Below, piece after piece: positions 44,317 through 53,381 of a DNA stretch of 64,000 bases. Below the pieces are notes generated by a model. It made no database searches. It saw nothing but the letters and a program-made list of their open reading frames with translations, and had not been told where the DNA came from. The stretch covers positions 23,291 through 87,290 of the forward strand of contig NZ_JAUSTK010000022.1 of assembly GCF_030812855.1 (NCBI RefSeq). Reading direction: 5' to 3'. Source of the stretch: Paenibacillus wynnii (lineage in GTDB: Bacteria > Bacillota > Bacilli > Paenibacillales > Paenibacillaceae). The translations under genes and the position numbers were made by a program. Every line of letters begins with the position of its first letter. Positions within the stretch are counted from its first letter, which is position 1.

Positions 44317-46704
44317 ATGACTCAATCATTGACACTATCATATGCGGAGCAATATGCCGCCAGAGAAGAGGCACTGCAGAATAAGGGAGATGGACGCAGC
44401 AGCATTCATTATCCCGCCTTGTTTCTGTTCGTGGGCGACAAGGTAACTCCTGCAATCGGTCCCGTTCTGGATAGCTGTGAGCGGAAATGGGATAACGCCG
44501 GCGGCGTGATGGCGATCCATGCAATCCCTGAGGCCGGGGACAACAGACGAGCCGCCGACAGCAGAGCTGAACGAGTACAGCAAATGATTCTGCCAGGCAC
44601 TGAAGGCCGCGATCAACATACCGTACGGCACGATATTTATCGTGAGTTTCATGAGCAGATCCGCTTTTTGGCGGAGATGAATCGTGTATTCCGGCGGATT
44701 AGCAACAGCATAGCGGATTACGGACGGCTCTATTCCTCCTTTGATGTAATCCATCTTTCTATTATTACGCGGGTCGATGACCCGCTTAATGTATTCTTGC
44801 CGGAGATCACTCTATTAGCCCGTGCTGTTCTGGGGCAATCCTTCAAATCGGTTCAGACGGATGTGTATGCATTAATTCAGGAACGGGAGCAGGGCGACCA
44901 GTTCGGCTATTCCAGCTCTGTCGGATTAGCTTTTTTGCGTGAGCTGGAGAATATGCAATCTGCGGATTATTCCTATAGTGCACCTCTGCTTGTAACGGAA
45001 GAGGGTTTTGCCATCCCTGTGAACCATGGACCTTCCTCACTGTTCGATCTCGTCTATCTGTTATCGGATAAGAATGAGCGCGGAATGCTGTCACTAGGGG
45101 GGATGAGCGACAACTACGAGATCATCTCTCACATCAGTCTGCTCAAAAACAGGGTGCGCTCTTCGTCCGATCCTGCCATCGGACAGGGTGGCTATAATAA
45201 TATGACTTTTAAAAGCGGAATAAGAGGCAGCACAGGGCGGCAGAGTTATGCCTCAGCAGGGTTCTCCAGTGTGAGAAGGCCGAACCGGCAAATTGCGCTG
45301 GCTGTTCTGTATCATGTCTTTCGGCGTCTCGCAGCAGAAATGCGCGAAGGCAGTCCTTGGAGTATGCGTGAACGGCAGACTTTATTGATGCTTGATCCGG
45401 AGAGACTGCGGGAGAGAGCAGTGCAACTGCTGCCTGATGAAGAGGGAATTTCGGAAATGACGGGACTCATGAGTCATGGCCATCCCTCCTACAATGAACT
45501 GAAGCGAATGTCCCTGCAGGAAGCGGAGCATGTACTCTTCGGAGACGGCGGTGTGGCGTATTTCCGTAATAACTTTATTTCAGTGTCAGCCAAGCGGTTG
45601 GAGCCGTTTCAGCCTATGCGAAGCTGGAAGTCCTTGCTGGTGAATGGGGAAGAGGAAACACGGGCCGTATCGTTCTATCAACTGGCTGAATGGACGGCAG
45701 ACCGGGATGCCGGTTCGGGAAGTGTTCTGGTTCAGCTGAGGCAGCATATGGGAAGCTTGCGATCCATGATTTCCGCTTGCCAGGAGGAATTGGAGGCCTT
45801 ATACGCCGAGAATGTGGAAAAGCAGCCGTTCAAGCGTGTTCCCTTACTGGATAAACGTACTGTACGTAATTTCATCCATTATTTGTTCTCGACGGTCTAT
45901 GGTAAAAAGTATGAACTTCTTCGACTGGAGAGTGAGCTTCTAGTATGCCAGCGAATAGAATCCGGCTTGGAACAGCTTCACGCTGAGTGTATAGGCAGGG
46001 TGAAGCTCATGGAAGAGCTTGAAGAGGAGCTTCGAGCTACTGCACTGAATAGCGTGGGACATACAGGGGATGAGATCGGTCAGAACATCATGGAATATTA
46101 CCGGGTGGTCACAGATGCGGTTATGAACGATATGATGGTGAAACGTGGTGCCGGTATCTTTTTCAGTGAGCGTTATATGGGTAATATCTCGGCGCTGTTG
46201 GATAAAGGGAAGCATGCCGTAATTGAACGGTTGATCGATATCTGTCAGCGGGAGCTGTTGAAGGCGGAGCCGTTTGCTCTATCCTTTGAGGAAGAGCTGC
46301 TGCGGCGTGCCAATGTTGCGGCTGCTTATGAGAACCGTCAGGTGCTGTCCAGAGAAGAACTGTTCAAGCGACTGTACCGCAGTCTAGAAGAGGGCTCGGT
46401 CGTCAATGTTCGATTGTTCGAATACACGCAGGAGCATCGGCATGAGGAGAAATATTTCTTCGGTGATAGCGGCTCTGAATTCCTGCGTTATGCCTTCACC
46501 GTAGACGAGACCACGCGTATTTATCGGCTGGGTTTTGTTCATGAACAGCGCCGAAGTGGTGTAGAGAAGCTGAATCTGATGGGAGGCTTCCATCTGGAGG
46601 ATCTTCTATACTATCGGAATGGCAAAATGTATTACGAAACCTATGTCTTGAACGGTTATAAGCTGCATGGTGTCGACCCTGGTCAGCTTCCTGAATTACG
46701 CTGA
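44317..46704 (+). CDS. 795-residue cytoplasmic partner of the tubulin-like protein
   Basis: 795 residues, no signal peptide or clear membrane helix, rich in charged helices. The start lies 4 bases after the tubulin-like stop and has only a weak ribosome binding site, so translation is probably coupled. No known domain is obvious. The segment ALFLFVGDKVTPAIGPVLDSC near the N-terminus, and SLFDLVYLLSDKNERGML near residue 240, occupy places where tubulin-like relatives have a glycine-rich strand-loop-helix and a core strand. It could be a diverged tubulin-like paralogue that has lost GTP binding; this is a guess from pattern only. The C-terminal half is a long helical region (ESELLVCQRIESGLEQLHAE). 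Confidence 0.72.
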   Translation: MTQSLTLSYAEQYAAREEALQNKGDGRSSIHYPALFLFVGDKVTPAIGPVLDSCERKWDNAGGVMAIHAIPEAGDNRRAADSRAERVQQMILPGTEGRDQHTVRHDIYREFHEQIRFLAEMNRVFRRISNSIADYGRLYSSFDVIHLSIITRVDDPLNVFLPEITLLARAVLGQSFKSVQTDVYALIQEREQGDQFGYSSSVGLAFLRELENMQSADYSYSAPLLVTEEGFAIPVNHGPSSLFDLVYLLSDKNERGMLSLGGMSDNYEIISHISLLKNRVRSSSDPAIGQGGYNNMTFKSGIRGSTGRQSYASAGFSSVRRPNRQIALAVLYHVFRRLAAEMREGSPWSMRERQTLLMLDPERLRERAVQLLPDEEGISEMTGLMSHGHPSYNELKRMSLQEAEHVLFGDGGVAYFRNNFISVSAKRLEPFQPMRSWKSLLVNGEEETRAVSFYQLAEWTADRDAGSGSVLVQLRQHMGSLRSMISACQEELEALYAENVEKQPFKRVPLLDKRTVRNFIHYLFSTVYGKKYELLRLESELLVCQRIESGLEQLHAECIGRVKLMEELEEELRATALNSVGHTGDEIGQNIMEYYRVVTDAVMNDMMVKRGAGIFFSERYMGNISALLDKGKHAVIERLIDICQRELLKAEPFALSFEEELLRRANVAAAYENRQVLSREELFKRLYRSLEEGSVVNVRLFEYTQEHRHEEKYFFGDSGSEFLRYAFTVDETTRIYRLGFVHEQRRSGVEKLNLMGGFHLEDLLYYRNGKMYYETYVLNGYKLHGVDPGQLPELR

Positions 46705-46739
46705 GGGGCAAGTAAACGCTACGGAAAGGATGAGTGAAT

Positions 46740-48017
46740 ATGCAGCGAAAGATCAATCTCCTCCTGCTCTTTTTCAGTTTAATCGGAGGCGGGATCGCTT
46801 TTGTAATTGGAGAAATTCTGTTGGCCCGCTGGCTTGATGAGATCCCTTCGATCCTCCTTGTCGGTCTTTACTTTGCGGTGGTCGGTTTGGGTGTCGGGCT
46901 AGGCTGTCTGATTGCGGAAATGGTATCTCCCCGACTGAATGGAGCCTCATGGAAACAGAGATATCTGGGCTTATCTTGGAAGCTTCTGCCGATTATGGTG
47001 GTTCTGCTGTTTGGCGTCGGTGCGGTAACTGAATTCGTCTATGAACTGAACTTCGGGGGCGCCAAGCCGGTCAAGGATGTGGTGCTGGTTATTGATGATT
47101 CCGGGAGTATGTTGCAGAGCGATCCCAATAACAGCCGCTATACGGCTGCACAAGCTTTAGTACAACGTATGGATAAGGATAATCAGGTGGCTGTCCTGAC
47201 CTTCAGCGACATTGCGAGTGTAGCTCAGCCAATGACTTCATTGGCGAAACCGGCAGATATTGAGCGGGTAACCTCTGCCATTGCCAGTTTGCAAACGACG
47301 GAAGGCGGCACGAATATTAGCGGCGCTCTTTCGGAAGCGATGAGTGTTATTAACGGCGACGAAGCAGCGGACCGGGGGGCAATGGTTATCCTGTTGTCGG
47401 ACGGGTTCAGTGAATTCGATACCTCGCGGGAATTGCAGGATTATTTGGATCGCGGCGTAAAAGTGAATACGATCGGTCTAGGGTTGGATGATCCGTCAGG
47501 ATCTTACCTGCTGCAGGATATCGCCACAACAACCGGCGGACAATATTATGATGTTACGGATGCTAATCTTTTAGGAGATGTATTCCAGCAAATTTATGAA
47601 CGTTTGGGTGACCGGACGCTCCTTACAGAGCGAACTGATGCTACGGCGGATAGTCCTTATTATGCTGCAGTGCGTATCTTGTCTCTTCTATTAATCGGTG
47701 CAGCGCTCGGCGTCGGCTTGGGAATCATGTTCGACAACCGCTATCTTGCCAAAAGTTTTGGATTAGGCGGTGCAGTATCCGGTCTACTTGCCGGTCTGAT
47801 TCTTGAATTCGGACTGAGCGGACATTCATTCTTCAACGGAATTATACGATTGATTGCTGTTCTAATATTAGCTGGAATTATTGCATTGTTCACCGTTGTT
47901 GTTCCCATGGGGGAAGGTAGATTATCCCGAAGGGGTCAAAAGGGAGCAGAATCTAAAGCACCGGCATCCAATCATTTCCCTAAGCCGCGCAGAGATCGGA
48001 GCAGCAAAGGATTCTAG
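46740..48017 (+). CDS. Polytopic membrane protein with VWA domain
   Basis: 425 residues. Three N-terminal membrane helices (about 5-27, 36-60 and 80-102) place a VWA domain outside the membrane: VVLVIDDSGSMLQSD gives the complete MIDAS DxSxS, with GGTNISGAL and MVILLSDGFSEF later. The C-terminal ~130 residues contain about four further helices. ATG 46740 is chosen over GTG 46734 because AAAGGA lies nine bases before it. It follows the 795-residue gene by 35 bp and precedes the beta-rich gene by 22 bp. With the protein at 39051 it forms a pair of extracytoplasmic VWA proteins with different membrane anchors, suggesting a metal-dependent contact between them or with a wall ligand. Confidence 0.87.
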   Translation: MQRKINLLLLFFSLIGGGIAFVIGEILLARWLDEIPSILLVGLYFAVVGLGVGLGCLIAEMVSPRLNGASWKQRYLGLSWKLLPIMVVLLFGVGAVTEFVYELNFGGAKPVKDVVLVIDDSGSMLQSDPNNSRYTAAQALVQRMDKDNQVAVLTFSDIASVAQPMTSLAKPADIERVTSAIASLQTTEGGTNISGALSEAMSVINGDEAADRGAMVILLSDGFSEFDTSRELQDYLDRGVKVNTIGLGLDDPSGSYLLQDIATTTGGQYYDVTDANLLGDVFQQIYERLGDRTLLTERTDATADSPYYAAVRILSLLLIGAALGVGLGIMFDNRYLAKSFGLGGAVSGLLAGLILEFGLSGHSFFNGIIRLIAVLILAGIIALFTVVVPMGEGRLSRRGQKGAESKAPASNHFPKPRRDRSSKGF

Positions 48018-48039
48018 CGGAATTGAAAGGAGTTTATAC

Positions 48040-48675
48040 ATGAGGTACACCGAGACGGATGGCTCTACACCGGTAATCAGTGACGTAACTTCCAGGGTGG
48101 AGGATCGTTTCTGCACATTAAGATGGCGCTGGCCAGACGGTGTGCAGGCGGTCTGTATCCATAAGGCTGCTGCGGATGAGCATGAGAATTCTGAACTTCC
48201 ACCCGGCGGGTTGAAGCTCTATACGCGGGAAGAATACAAAGCCAATAACGGGTATAGAGACCGATTAGATGATATTGGTCTAGTGTCTTATACGGTATTC
48301 GCCCGTCTCTCGGAGAACGGACAGACTGTGTTGTTGAGGCAGCCGGGGGGCGACAACCGTATTGTCGTCAGTGCAGGCAAAGCCCGCATCTATTATTCCA
48401 TTCTCCATAAAAAGGGCTTGTTCCAGAAGGCCAAAACTGTACATATGGCGATTACGGCGGAAGTGCCTGTGGCGAGAGATGTTCTCTGCTATGTCAAAAA
48501 GCGGGGCGGCTATCCAGCGGGTAAAGACGACGGCATCCTCTTCCCTTTTGTGCAGGATTTCGCTGCCGGACGTAACAATCTGCCACCTATTGAGATTGGC
48601 AAGGATGACTTTGTGCGTATCTTTTTCACAGACGGGCGCAAGTACGGACTTTATTATGAGCTGGTGCCGGAGTGA
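48040..48675 (+). CDS. 211-residue beta-rich protein, Fn3-like N-terminus
   Basis: 211 residues, no signal peptide. ATG 48040 has AAAGGAG upstream; the open frame extends further left to 47881 but that part overlaps the VWA gene. The start VTSRVEDRFCTLRWRWPDGVQAVCIHKAA has the rhythm of a fibronectin type III domain. A second all-beta part (YSILHKKGLFQKAKTVHMAITAEV) and a strand-rich end (DFVRIFFTDGRKYGLYYEL) follow. I recall Fn3-like proteins of this kind beside GTPase/GAP1 genes in actinomycetes, but cannot verify that here. Its position in the cluster suggests a cytoplasmic adaptor. Function unknown. Confidence 0.72.
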   Translation: MRYTETDGSTPVISDVTSRVEDRFCTLRWRWPDGVQAVCIHKAAADEHENSELPPGGLKLYTREEYKANNGYRDRLDDIGLVSYTVFARLSENGQTVLLRQPGGDNRIVVSAGKARIYYSILHKKGLFQKAKTVHMAITAEVPVARDVLCYVKKRGGYPAGKDDGILFPFVQDFAAGRNNLPPIEIGKDDFVRIFFTDGRKYGLYYELVPE

Positions 48676-49010
48676 GTCGGGGACCGTGTTGAGTAGCTCT
48701 GTCCGTGCAGGTTTTGAGTAAATTTATGAAGTTGAGTCGGGAAATTGTTGGTTAATTGCATTATCTACAACTAAAAAGCTCCATTTCCTCTAAAAAGATC
48801 ACATAGTTGCATTCTGTACACTTATTTTCTCGGAAATCTGCATTTACACTCGTTAAACCTACATATAACTGCACAAAGTGCAATTATATGGCTAGATGCT
48901 AACTTCTGCTCCGAAATAATTGCACAAAGTGCAGCTATATTATTATTTTCAGCCGAGGATTCTGTCGGGAAGAACGCTACGAACGAAGTATGGTTTAAGG
49001 AGGAAGGAAT
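48676..49010. repeat. 335-bp gap inside the cluster with dispersed palindromic repeats
   Basis: No gene. Two copies of the palindrome TGCACAAAGTGCA (48870-48882 and 48921-48933), each in an AATTAT-type setting, and two degenerate copies (TAATTGCATTATCTACA near 48752, ATAGTTGCATTCTGTACACTTATTTT near 48803) lie here. They belong to the same family as the repeats at 35.5 kb and 63.9 kb. The gap separates the VWA-tubulin genes from the GTPase-GAP1 pair. No terminator is evident. Confidence 0.7.
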
Positions 49011-50273
49011 ATGTCATTTTTTAACCGCTTTATGAAGAAAGCTCAGCCGGCGCCACGTCCGCTTTTTTACGATATTGTATGTCCCTATTGCTTCACCAAG
49101 TTTTCACCCGACGAGGTTGTGTTTCGGGCTATGCATAGCCGGGAGGACGATGAGAATTATGCGCTGGGTGAAGATGATGCCTTGAACAAATACCGGGAAC
49201 GGTTTGGTCTGGATTCAGTAGACGATATTGAAGCGATTATTAAACCTGTTGATATCCCGGAGGAGCATCACCATTTCACCGATCATGTACTCACCGGACT
49301 TACGGACCGCTACGGGGTACTTACGCGCAGACGGCTGTGCCCGTCTTGTCACAATGAGTTGCCTATTACAGCCGGTAAGGTGCCGAGCAACATTATCTCC
49401 ATTATCGGGGCTTCCCAGGTGGGCAAGTCGGTGTATATGACCTCCTTGATTCATACGCTGCAGCATACAACGGCCGGTCATTTTGATGCAGCCTGCATGC
49501 CGCTGAATGCTGAGATCAGCCGCAAGTTCAGAACGCTCTATGAAGAGCCGTTATTTGAACGCGGAGATTTGCTGGCTTCCACGCAGAAGGAGAGAATGCA
49601 GGAGCCGTTTATTTTTCAATTTGTGTTCAAGGATGAGGAGAAGCCGCCGCTGACACTCGTCTTTTTCGATGTGGCTGGGGAAGGGATGGTCGATCAGGAT
49701 TATCTCGGGCTGCACGGCCAGCATATCAAGAACTCCGCAGGTATCCTGTTCATGGTGGACCCGCTGCAAATTCGTTCGATCCGGGAGAAAATCCACATTA
49801 ATCTCGGGGATCGTCCCGGTGAATGGGTATCGCAGTATGATGAGCCGCGTGATGTGGTGCTGACCATGTTCGGTGATTTTATCGCCTATCAGGAGAAAAG
49901 CAAGACCGATATCCCTACAGCTGTAGTCCTCGCTAAAAGTGATATGCTGCATTCTCTCAAGGATGAGGAAGGCGACTATATTAAATCGAACAGCAATGTG
50001 TTCAACAACTATGTGCACCGCAAGACGATTAATTTAGACGAGTTCCATAATATTGACGGTGAAATCCGCCGATTTATCGGGAAAGTGGATCGCCCCTTCA
50101 AGGATACGATGGATGTGTATTTTTCCAATACCGGTTATTTCGCCGTATCCGCACTGGGCAGTAATCCTGTGAATCAAAAGATCGAGGGTGTTGTCAGTCC
50201 CATCCGTGTAGATGAGCCGTTTATTTGGCTGCTGCACAAGCTTGGATTTATTGAGGGGAGCGACGGTTCGTGA
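49011..50273 (+). CDS. Zinc-ribbon TRAFAC-type GTPase of the cluster
   Basis: 420 residues, no signal peptide. A zinc ribbon is formed by CPYC (24-27) and CPSC (110-113), split by an ~80-residue insertion. The GTPase core follows: G1 loop GASQVGKS (133-140), G3 DVAG (220-223, FFDVAGEG) and a G4-like motif AKSD (308-311) in place of NKxD. G5 is probably SAL near residue 380. The layout matches the bacterial GTPases found with GAP1-type proteins (DO-GTPase group in Pfam, from memory). AAGGAGG precedes the ATG, and it overlaps the next gene by 4 bp. It is likely a nucleotide switch acting on the GAP1-like partner. The unusual G4 may weaken guanine specificity. Confidence 0.87.
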   Translation: MSFFNRFMKKAQPAPRPLFYDIVCPYCFTKFSPDEVVFRAMHSREDDENYALGEDDALNKYRERFGLDSVDDIEAIIKPVDIPEEHHHFTDHVLTGLTDRYGVLTRRRLCPSCHNELPITAGKVPSNIISIIGASQVGKSVYMTSLIHTLQHTTAGHFDAACMPLNAEISRKFRTLYEEPLFERGDLLASTQKERMQEPFIFQFVFKDEEKPPLTLVFFDVAGEGMVDQDYLGLHGQHIKNSAGILFMVDPLQIRSIREKIHINLGDRPGEWVSQYDEPRDVVLTMFGDFIAYQEKSKTDIPTAVVLAKSDMLHSLKDEEGDYIKSNSNVFNNYVHRKTINLDEFHNIDGEIRRFIGKVDRPFKDTMDVYFSNTGYFAVSALGSNPVNQKIEGVVSPIRVDEPFIWLLHKLGFIEGSDGS

Positions 50274-53185
50274 ATACTTCCTCAGGGTCCCGGATCACCC
50301 AGCAAATGTATACCCGCGAGCGGCGCGGGATTTATCGTTCTGCGGAGGGCTTTGATACGGTAGCGAAATCCGAGAGTCTGGATAATAACTTTGTCAAAAA
50401 AATTCTCCATCCCTTCTGCGTCTACGATGCACCGGTTGAGTTGGCCTCACGAGGTGAAAAGGACGAGTCGCAATACCCGTACGCTCTGCATCTTTTTCAT
50501 ACGGAAAGTGGGGAGACCGTTATCGGGCGCAATTGCTATCAGGCTGCGGACTTTACCGGACAGCGGAGCGCTTTTTTTGCCCATAACTTCGTGGTCCCGT
50601 CCACAAGGGCAGATGAAATCTTGCAACGCTACGATGATTGGCTGCATGCGGACTTCGCAGGAGAACTGGAAGGGGAGCCGGGTACGTTATTACCGGAACT
50701 GAACGCAATCCCTGTCCATCATGCGGAACACCGCCGTAAACCACTGGATGTTCTGCAATCTCTGGGAATAGGTGAAACCTTATTTAAGGGTATGCTTCAG
50801 GCTCTTATGACCTCCGTAGCAGGGAAAAAGAAAGTATATATTTCGCTGGATGTGCCTATTGAAGAGCTATCCACTTGGGCCGTAGAACTTACGGGAATTC
50901 TATTCCGTGCGCTGCCTTATGAATTCCGCCGCAGACTGGGTGTGATTACGTACGCCAATGAGCCTAAGAGCCGCAAATATATAGATCTTACCTTTGTAGA
51001 GAAGGGTTCCTTGCGTCAAGGAGACCGAAGCATCGAGAAGGACTTCACTTTTGATCTGGTGTCCGGACGTACGGCCAATGTAGATTTTGGGGAGCAGCGG
51101 CAGCCTTATGCCGATTTTGCCTGGACGTTACTGGTACGTAATGCATCTGCTTTGGAGGACTTTGGGAAGTTTGCGGATGAGATGCTGAGAGGAGAGAGCG
51201 CGGAGCGCTTAACTTCCTTGGCGCTCTATAACGAATTAGCCGTCTTTTATGAGATAGAGCAGGGTAATGAAGCCCTCTATGAGGATAACAAAAGCGCAGT
51301 GTTAAACGGGATTTTATCCTATATGAGATCTGACGGTGCACTGGATTCCAAGGTAAGGTTGAACGATTTGTTCCTGGAACGATTTGACCGTGAATTCGAC
51401 CTTATCCGGCAGAAAGGAATTCTTGTTCCGGCCATTATGGAAAGCTTCAAAGCCTATTTTCTGCTAAAAGGCCATAATTATAAAGGCAAAATCGTAGATT
51501 ACTTCATCAATGGAATGCTTAACAGCCAGGCTGCCGGCCGTGAGGATGTGGTTAGTGCAGCCTATGAAATCGTGGAGAGCAATGATGAGCTTAGCCGGGC
51601 CTTTTTTGCAAAACTGCTTCCGCAGCCGATTTTTCGGACAACCTTGTTTGAGCCTTATATCGAGCAGCGTCTAGCAGCAGCAGGACGGGCAGCGGACATT
51701 TTGAGCTTCGTGACCCGATGGGACCGCTTCCTCCCGGAAGCACTTCAGCAGCCTTTTTTCCGTGACGCGGTGCGTGATTATTTACTCGAGAATCTTCTGC
51801 AGGAAAATGATCTTGTCAGCGCAGTGGCGGTGATCCATGAAAAGGTATCAAAGGCAGAAAAAGACCGACGCAAAGGACCCGGGATCGGTTCAGAAACGCT
51901 TTCCCTATTGCAATTGATGGCAGCAGCGGCAGACCGTTTTCTGCTAAATTCCTTATCCGTGGAGGATGTGTCCCGGGACCAGCTCCTGGAGATTTCCTTT
52001 GTGCGATATCCTGAAGAGGTTGCGAATTGGCATCCGCCGCTCGATTATGTAAGTAAACGTAAAGCGAATGTCCTGCGGGCCGTTTACCGTTGGTTTGGGG
52101 AAGAGAGCCCAAATGAGCAGATTTTTGCCCAACTGACACCGCAGGAATTGGATGATGTGCAGCTGCTGGGCCGCCGATGGTTGAAGGAGTCAACTCAGGT
52201 GGAGCCCTTTGATCAGCTTCCGCTGGCCTTCTATTACAGCAGTGAACGTGAGGGAGGACCGCTGGACTATGATGCACTGCTTGATCTCATTCGGCGTAAA
52301 GCAGGTTCTGACAAAGAAGGGGTCTACCGTTTTCTAGCCTGGTCGGAAGGTAACCCATTATTCACGCTGAGTGCTAAGAAGCTTCAGCCAGGTTACCGAA
52401 AGGCGATTCTGAAGTATTTATTGAGCCATGACCGTGAGGCCTTTAAGAATCGGGATTTCCGCAAAAGCTATGTAGCAGCCGCAGGACCTGCGCTGCAAAA
52501 TGTATATAATGAGGCCCGTGTTCAATTGGCTTCGCCGCTGGCGCGGTGGATACGCCGCAGTCGATTTCAGCTCCTGATCTTGACTTCGTTCCTAGGTATT
52601 ATAATTATCGTATCTCTTATCTTATTCAGTTTCCTCGGATCTAAAGGGGAGACGGCTCTTCCGGAAACAACCCCGCTGCCAACAGCAGTAGGAGGTAATG
52701 CGGATCAAGGTGTCGATTCAGCGCTGGCGGCTGTCTATTTGAAGGGTGCTGACGGTAGCAATAATGAAGGTAAAAGTCAGTTAGTCTTTACCTTTGCCGA
52801 AGCTAAGGATTGTGATGCATTCAACCCTGCCGAGATTAGTGTCGAATCTTCAGATGGGGTCAGTGAGTCCTTCAAGGTTTCCGTGTTGAAGCAATCCTGT
52901 ACGGTCCCCTCAGCAAGTCCTTCTGCTGGTGATACCGGAGAGGATAATGAACCTGCTGTTTCCACTGAGCCCATGGCGACGGCAATCGCTGTACCTCTAG
53001 CCAGTTCTCCCTTCCGAGCGGAGGTAACACTAGAGTCTAGTGCGACTTTAGTAAAAGGGAATATGATTAAAGCCGGGGATTACTCGTTAACACTCTTTGC
53101 CGATCCCGAAGCTGCCGGAACCGTAAAACCTGATCCGAGCGCAACACCTGAAGCTAGTGCAAGCCCTGATGCTACAGCTGAATAA
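50270..53185 (+). CDS. GAP1-like protein with membrane helix and extracellular tail
   Basis: 971 residues from a GTG that overlaps the GTPase stop (GTGA), with GAGGGGAG upstream. The N-terminus ITQQMYTRERRGIYRSAEGFDTVAKSESLDNNFVKK is the hallmark of GTPase-associated protein 1, whose companions are GTPases like the one just upstream. A long helical middle region (about 150-760) follows. One membrane helix (about 767-788, LLILTSFLGIIIIVSLILFSFL) separates it from a ~180-residue outside tail. That tail has one beta domain and an Ala/Ser/Pro-rich end. It thus links a cytoplasmic GTPase to the cell surface. Last gene of the cluster, closed by a strong terminator. Confidence 0.82.
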   Translation: MNTSSGSRITQQMYTRERRGIYRSAEGFDTVAKSESLDNNFVKKILHPFCVYDAPVELASRGEKDESQYPYALHLFHTESGETVIGRNCYQAADFTGQRSAFFAHNFVVPSTRADEILQRYDDWLHADFAGELEGEPGTLLPELNAIPVHHAEHRRKPLDVLQSLGIGETLFKGMLQALMTSVAGKKKVYISLDVPIEELSTWAVELTGILFRALPYEFRRRLGVITYANEPKSRKYIDLTFVEKGSLRQGDRSIEKDFTFDLVSGRTANVDFGEQRQPYADFAWTLLVRNASALEDFGKFADEMLRGESAERLTSLALYNELAVFYEIEQGNEALYEDNKSAVLNGILSYMRSDGALDSKVRLNDLFLERFDREFDLIRQKGILVPAIMESFKAYFLLKGHNYKGKIVDYFINGMLNSQAAGREDVVSAAYEIVESNDELSRAFFAKLLPQPIFRTTLFEPYIEQRLAAAGRAADILSFVTRWDRFLPEALQQPFFRDAVRDYLLENLLQENDLVSAVAVIHEKVSKAEKDRRKGPGIGSETLSLLQLMAAAADRFLLNSLSVEDVSRDQLLEISFVRYPEEVANWHPPLDYVSKRKANVLRAVYRWFGEESPNEQIFAQLTPQELDDVQLLGRRWLKESTQVEPFDQLPLAFYYSSEREGGPLDYDALLDLIRRKAGSDKEGVYRFLAWSEGNPLFTLSAKKLQPGYRKAILKYLLSHDREAFKNRDFRKSYVAAAGPALQNVYNEARVQLASPLARWIRRSRFQLLILTSFLGIIIIVSLILFSFLGSKGETALPETTPLPTAVGGNADQGVDSALAAVYLKGADGSNNEGKSQLVFTFAEAKDCDAFNPAEISVESSDGVSESFKVSVLKQSCTVPSASPSAGDTGEDNEPAVSTEPMATAIAVPLASSPFRAEVTLESSATLVKGNMIKAGDYSLTLFADPEAAGTVKPDPSATPEASASPDATAE

Positions 53186-53195
53186 TAAAACTCTC

Positions 53196-53257
53196 ACTCC
53201 TGAAAACTGCAGGGCTTAATCCGCCGGTAATTGCTGCAGCTTTCAGGAGTTTTTTTG
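53196..53257 (+). terminator. Strong terminator at the end of the cluster
   Basis: ACTCCTGAAA (53196-53205) and GCAG pair with CTGC and TTTCAGGAGT (53241-53250), followed by a run of T. It lies about ten bases after the GAP1-like stop. Confidence 0.9.
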
Positions 53258-53381
53258 GCATACAAGACCGAGACACATAATATTCACACTTAAATGTGAT
53301 TAAAGTCATTTATAATTAACCTATCATGTAAGGGGTCGTAAATTGTGGTGGTTCCCAGTGCGGGTAGGGAGGTTGAACCAA

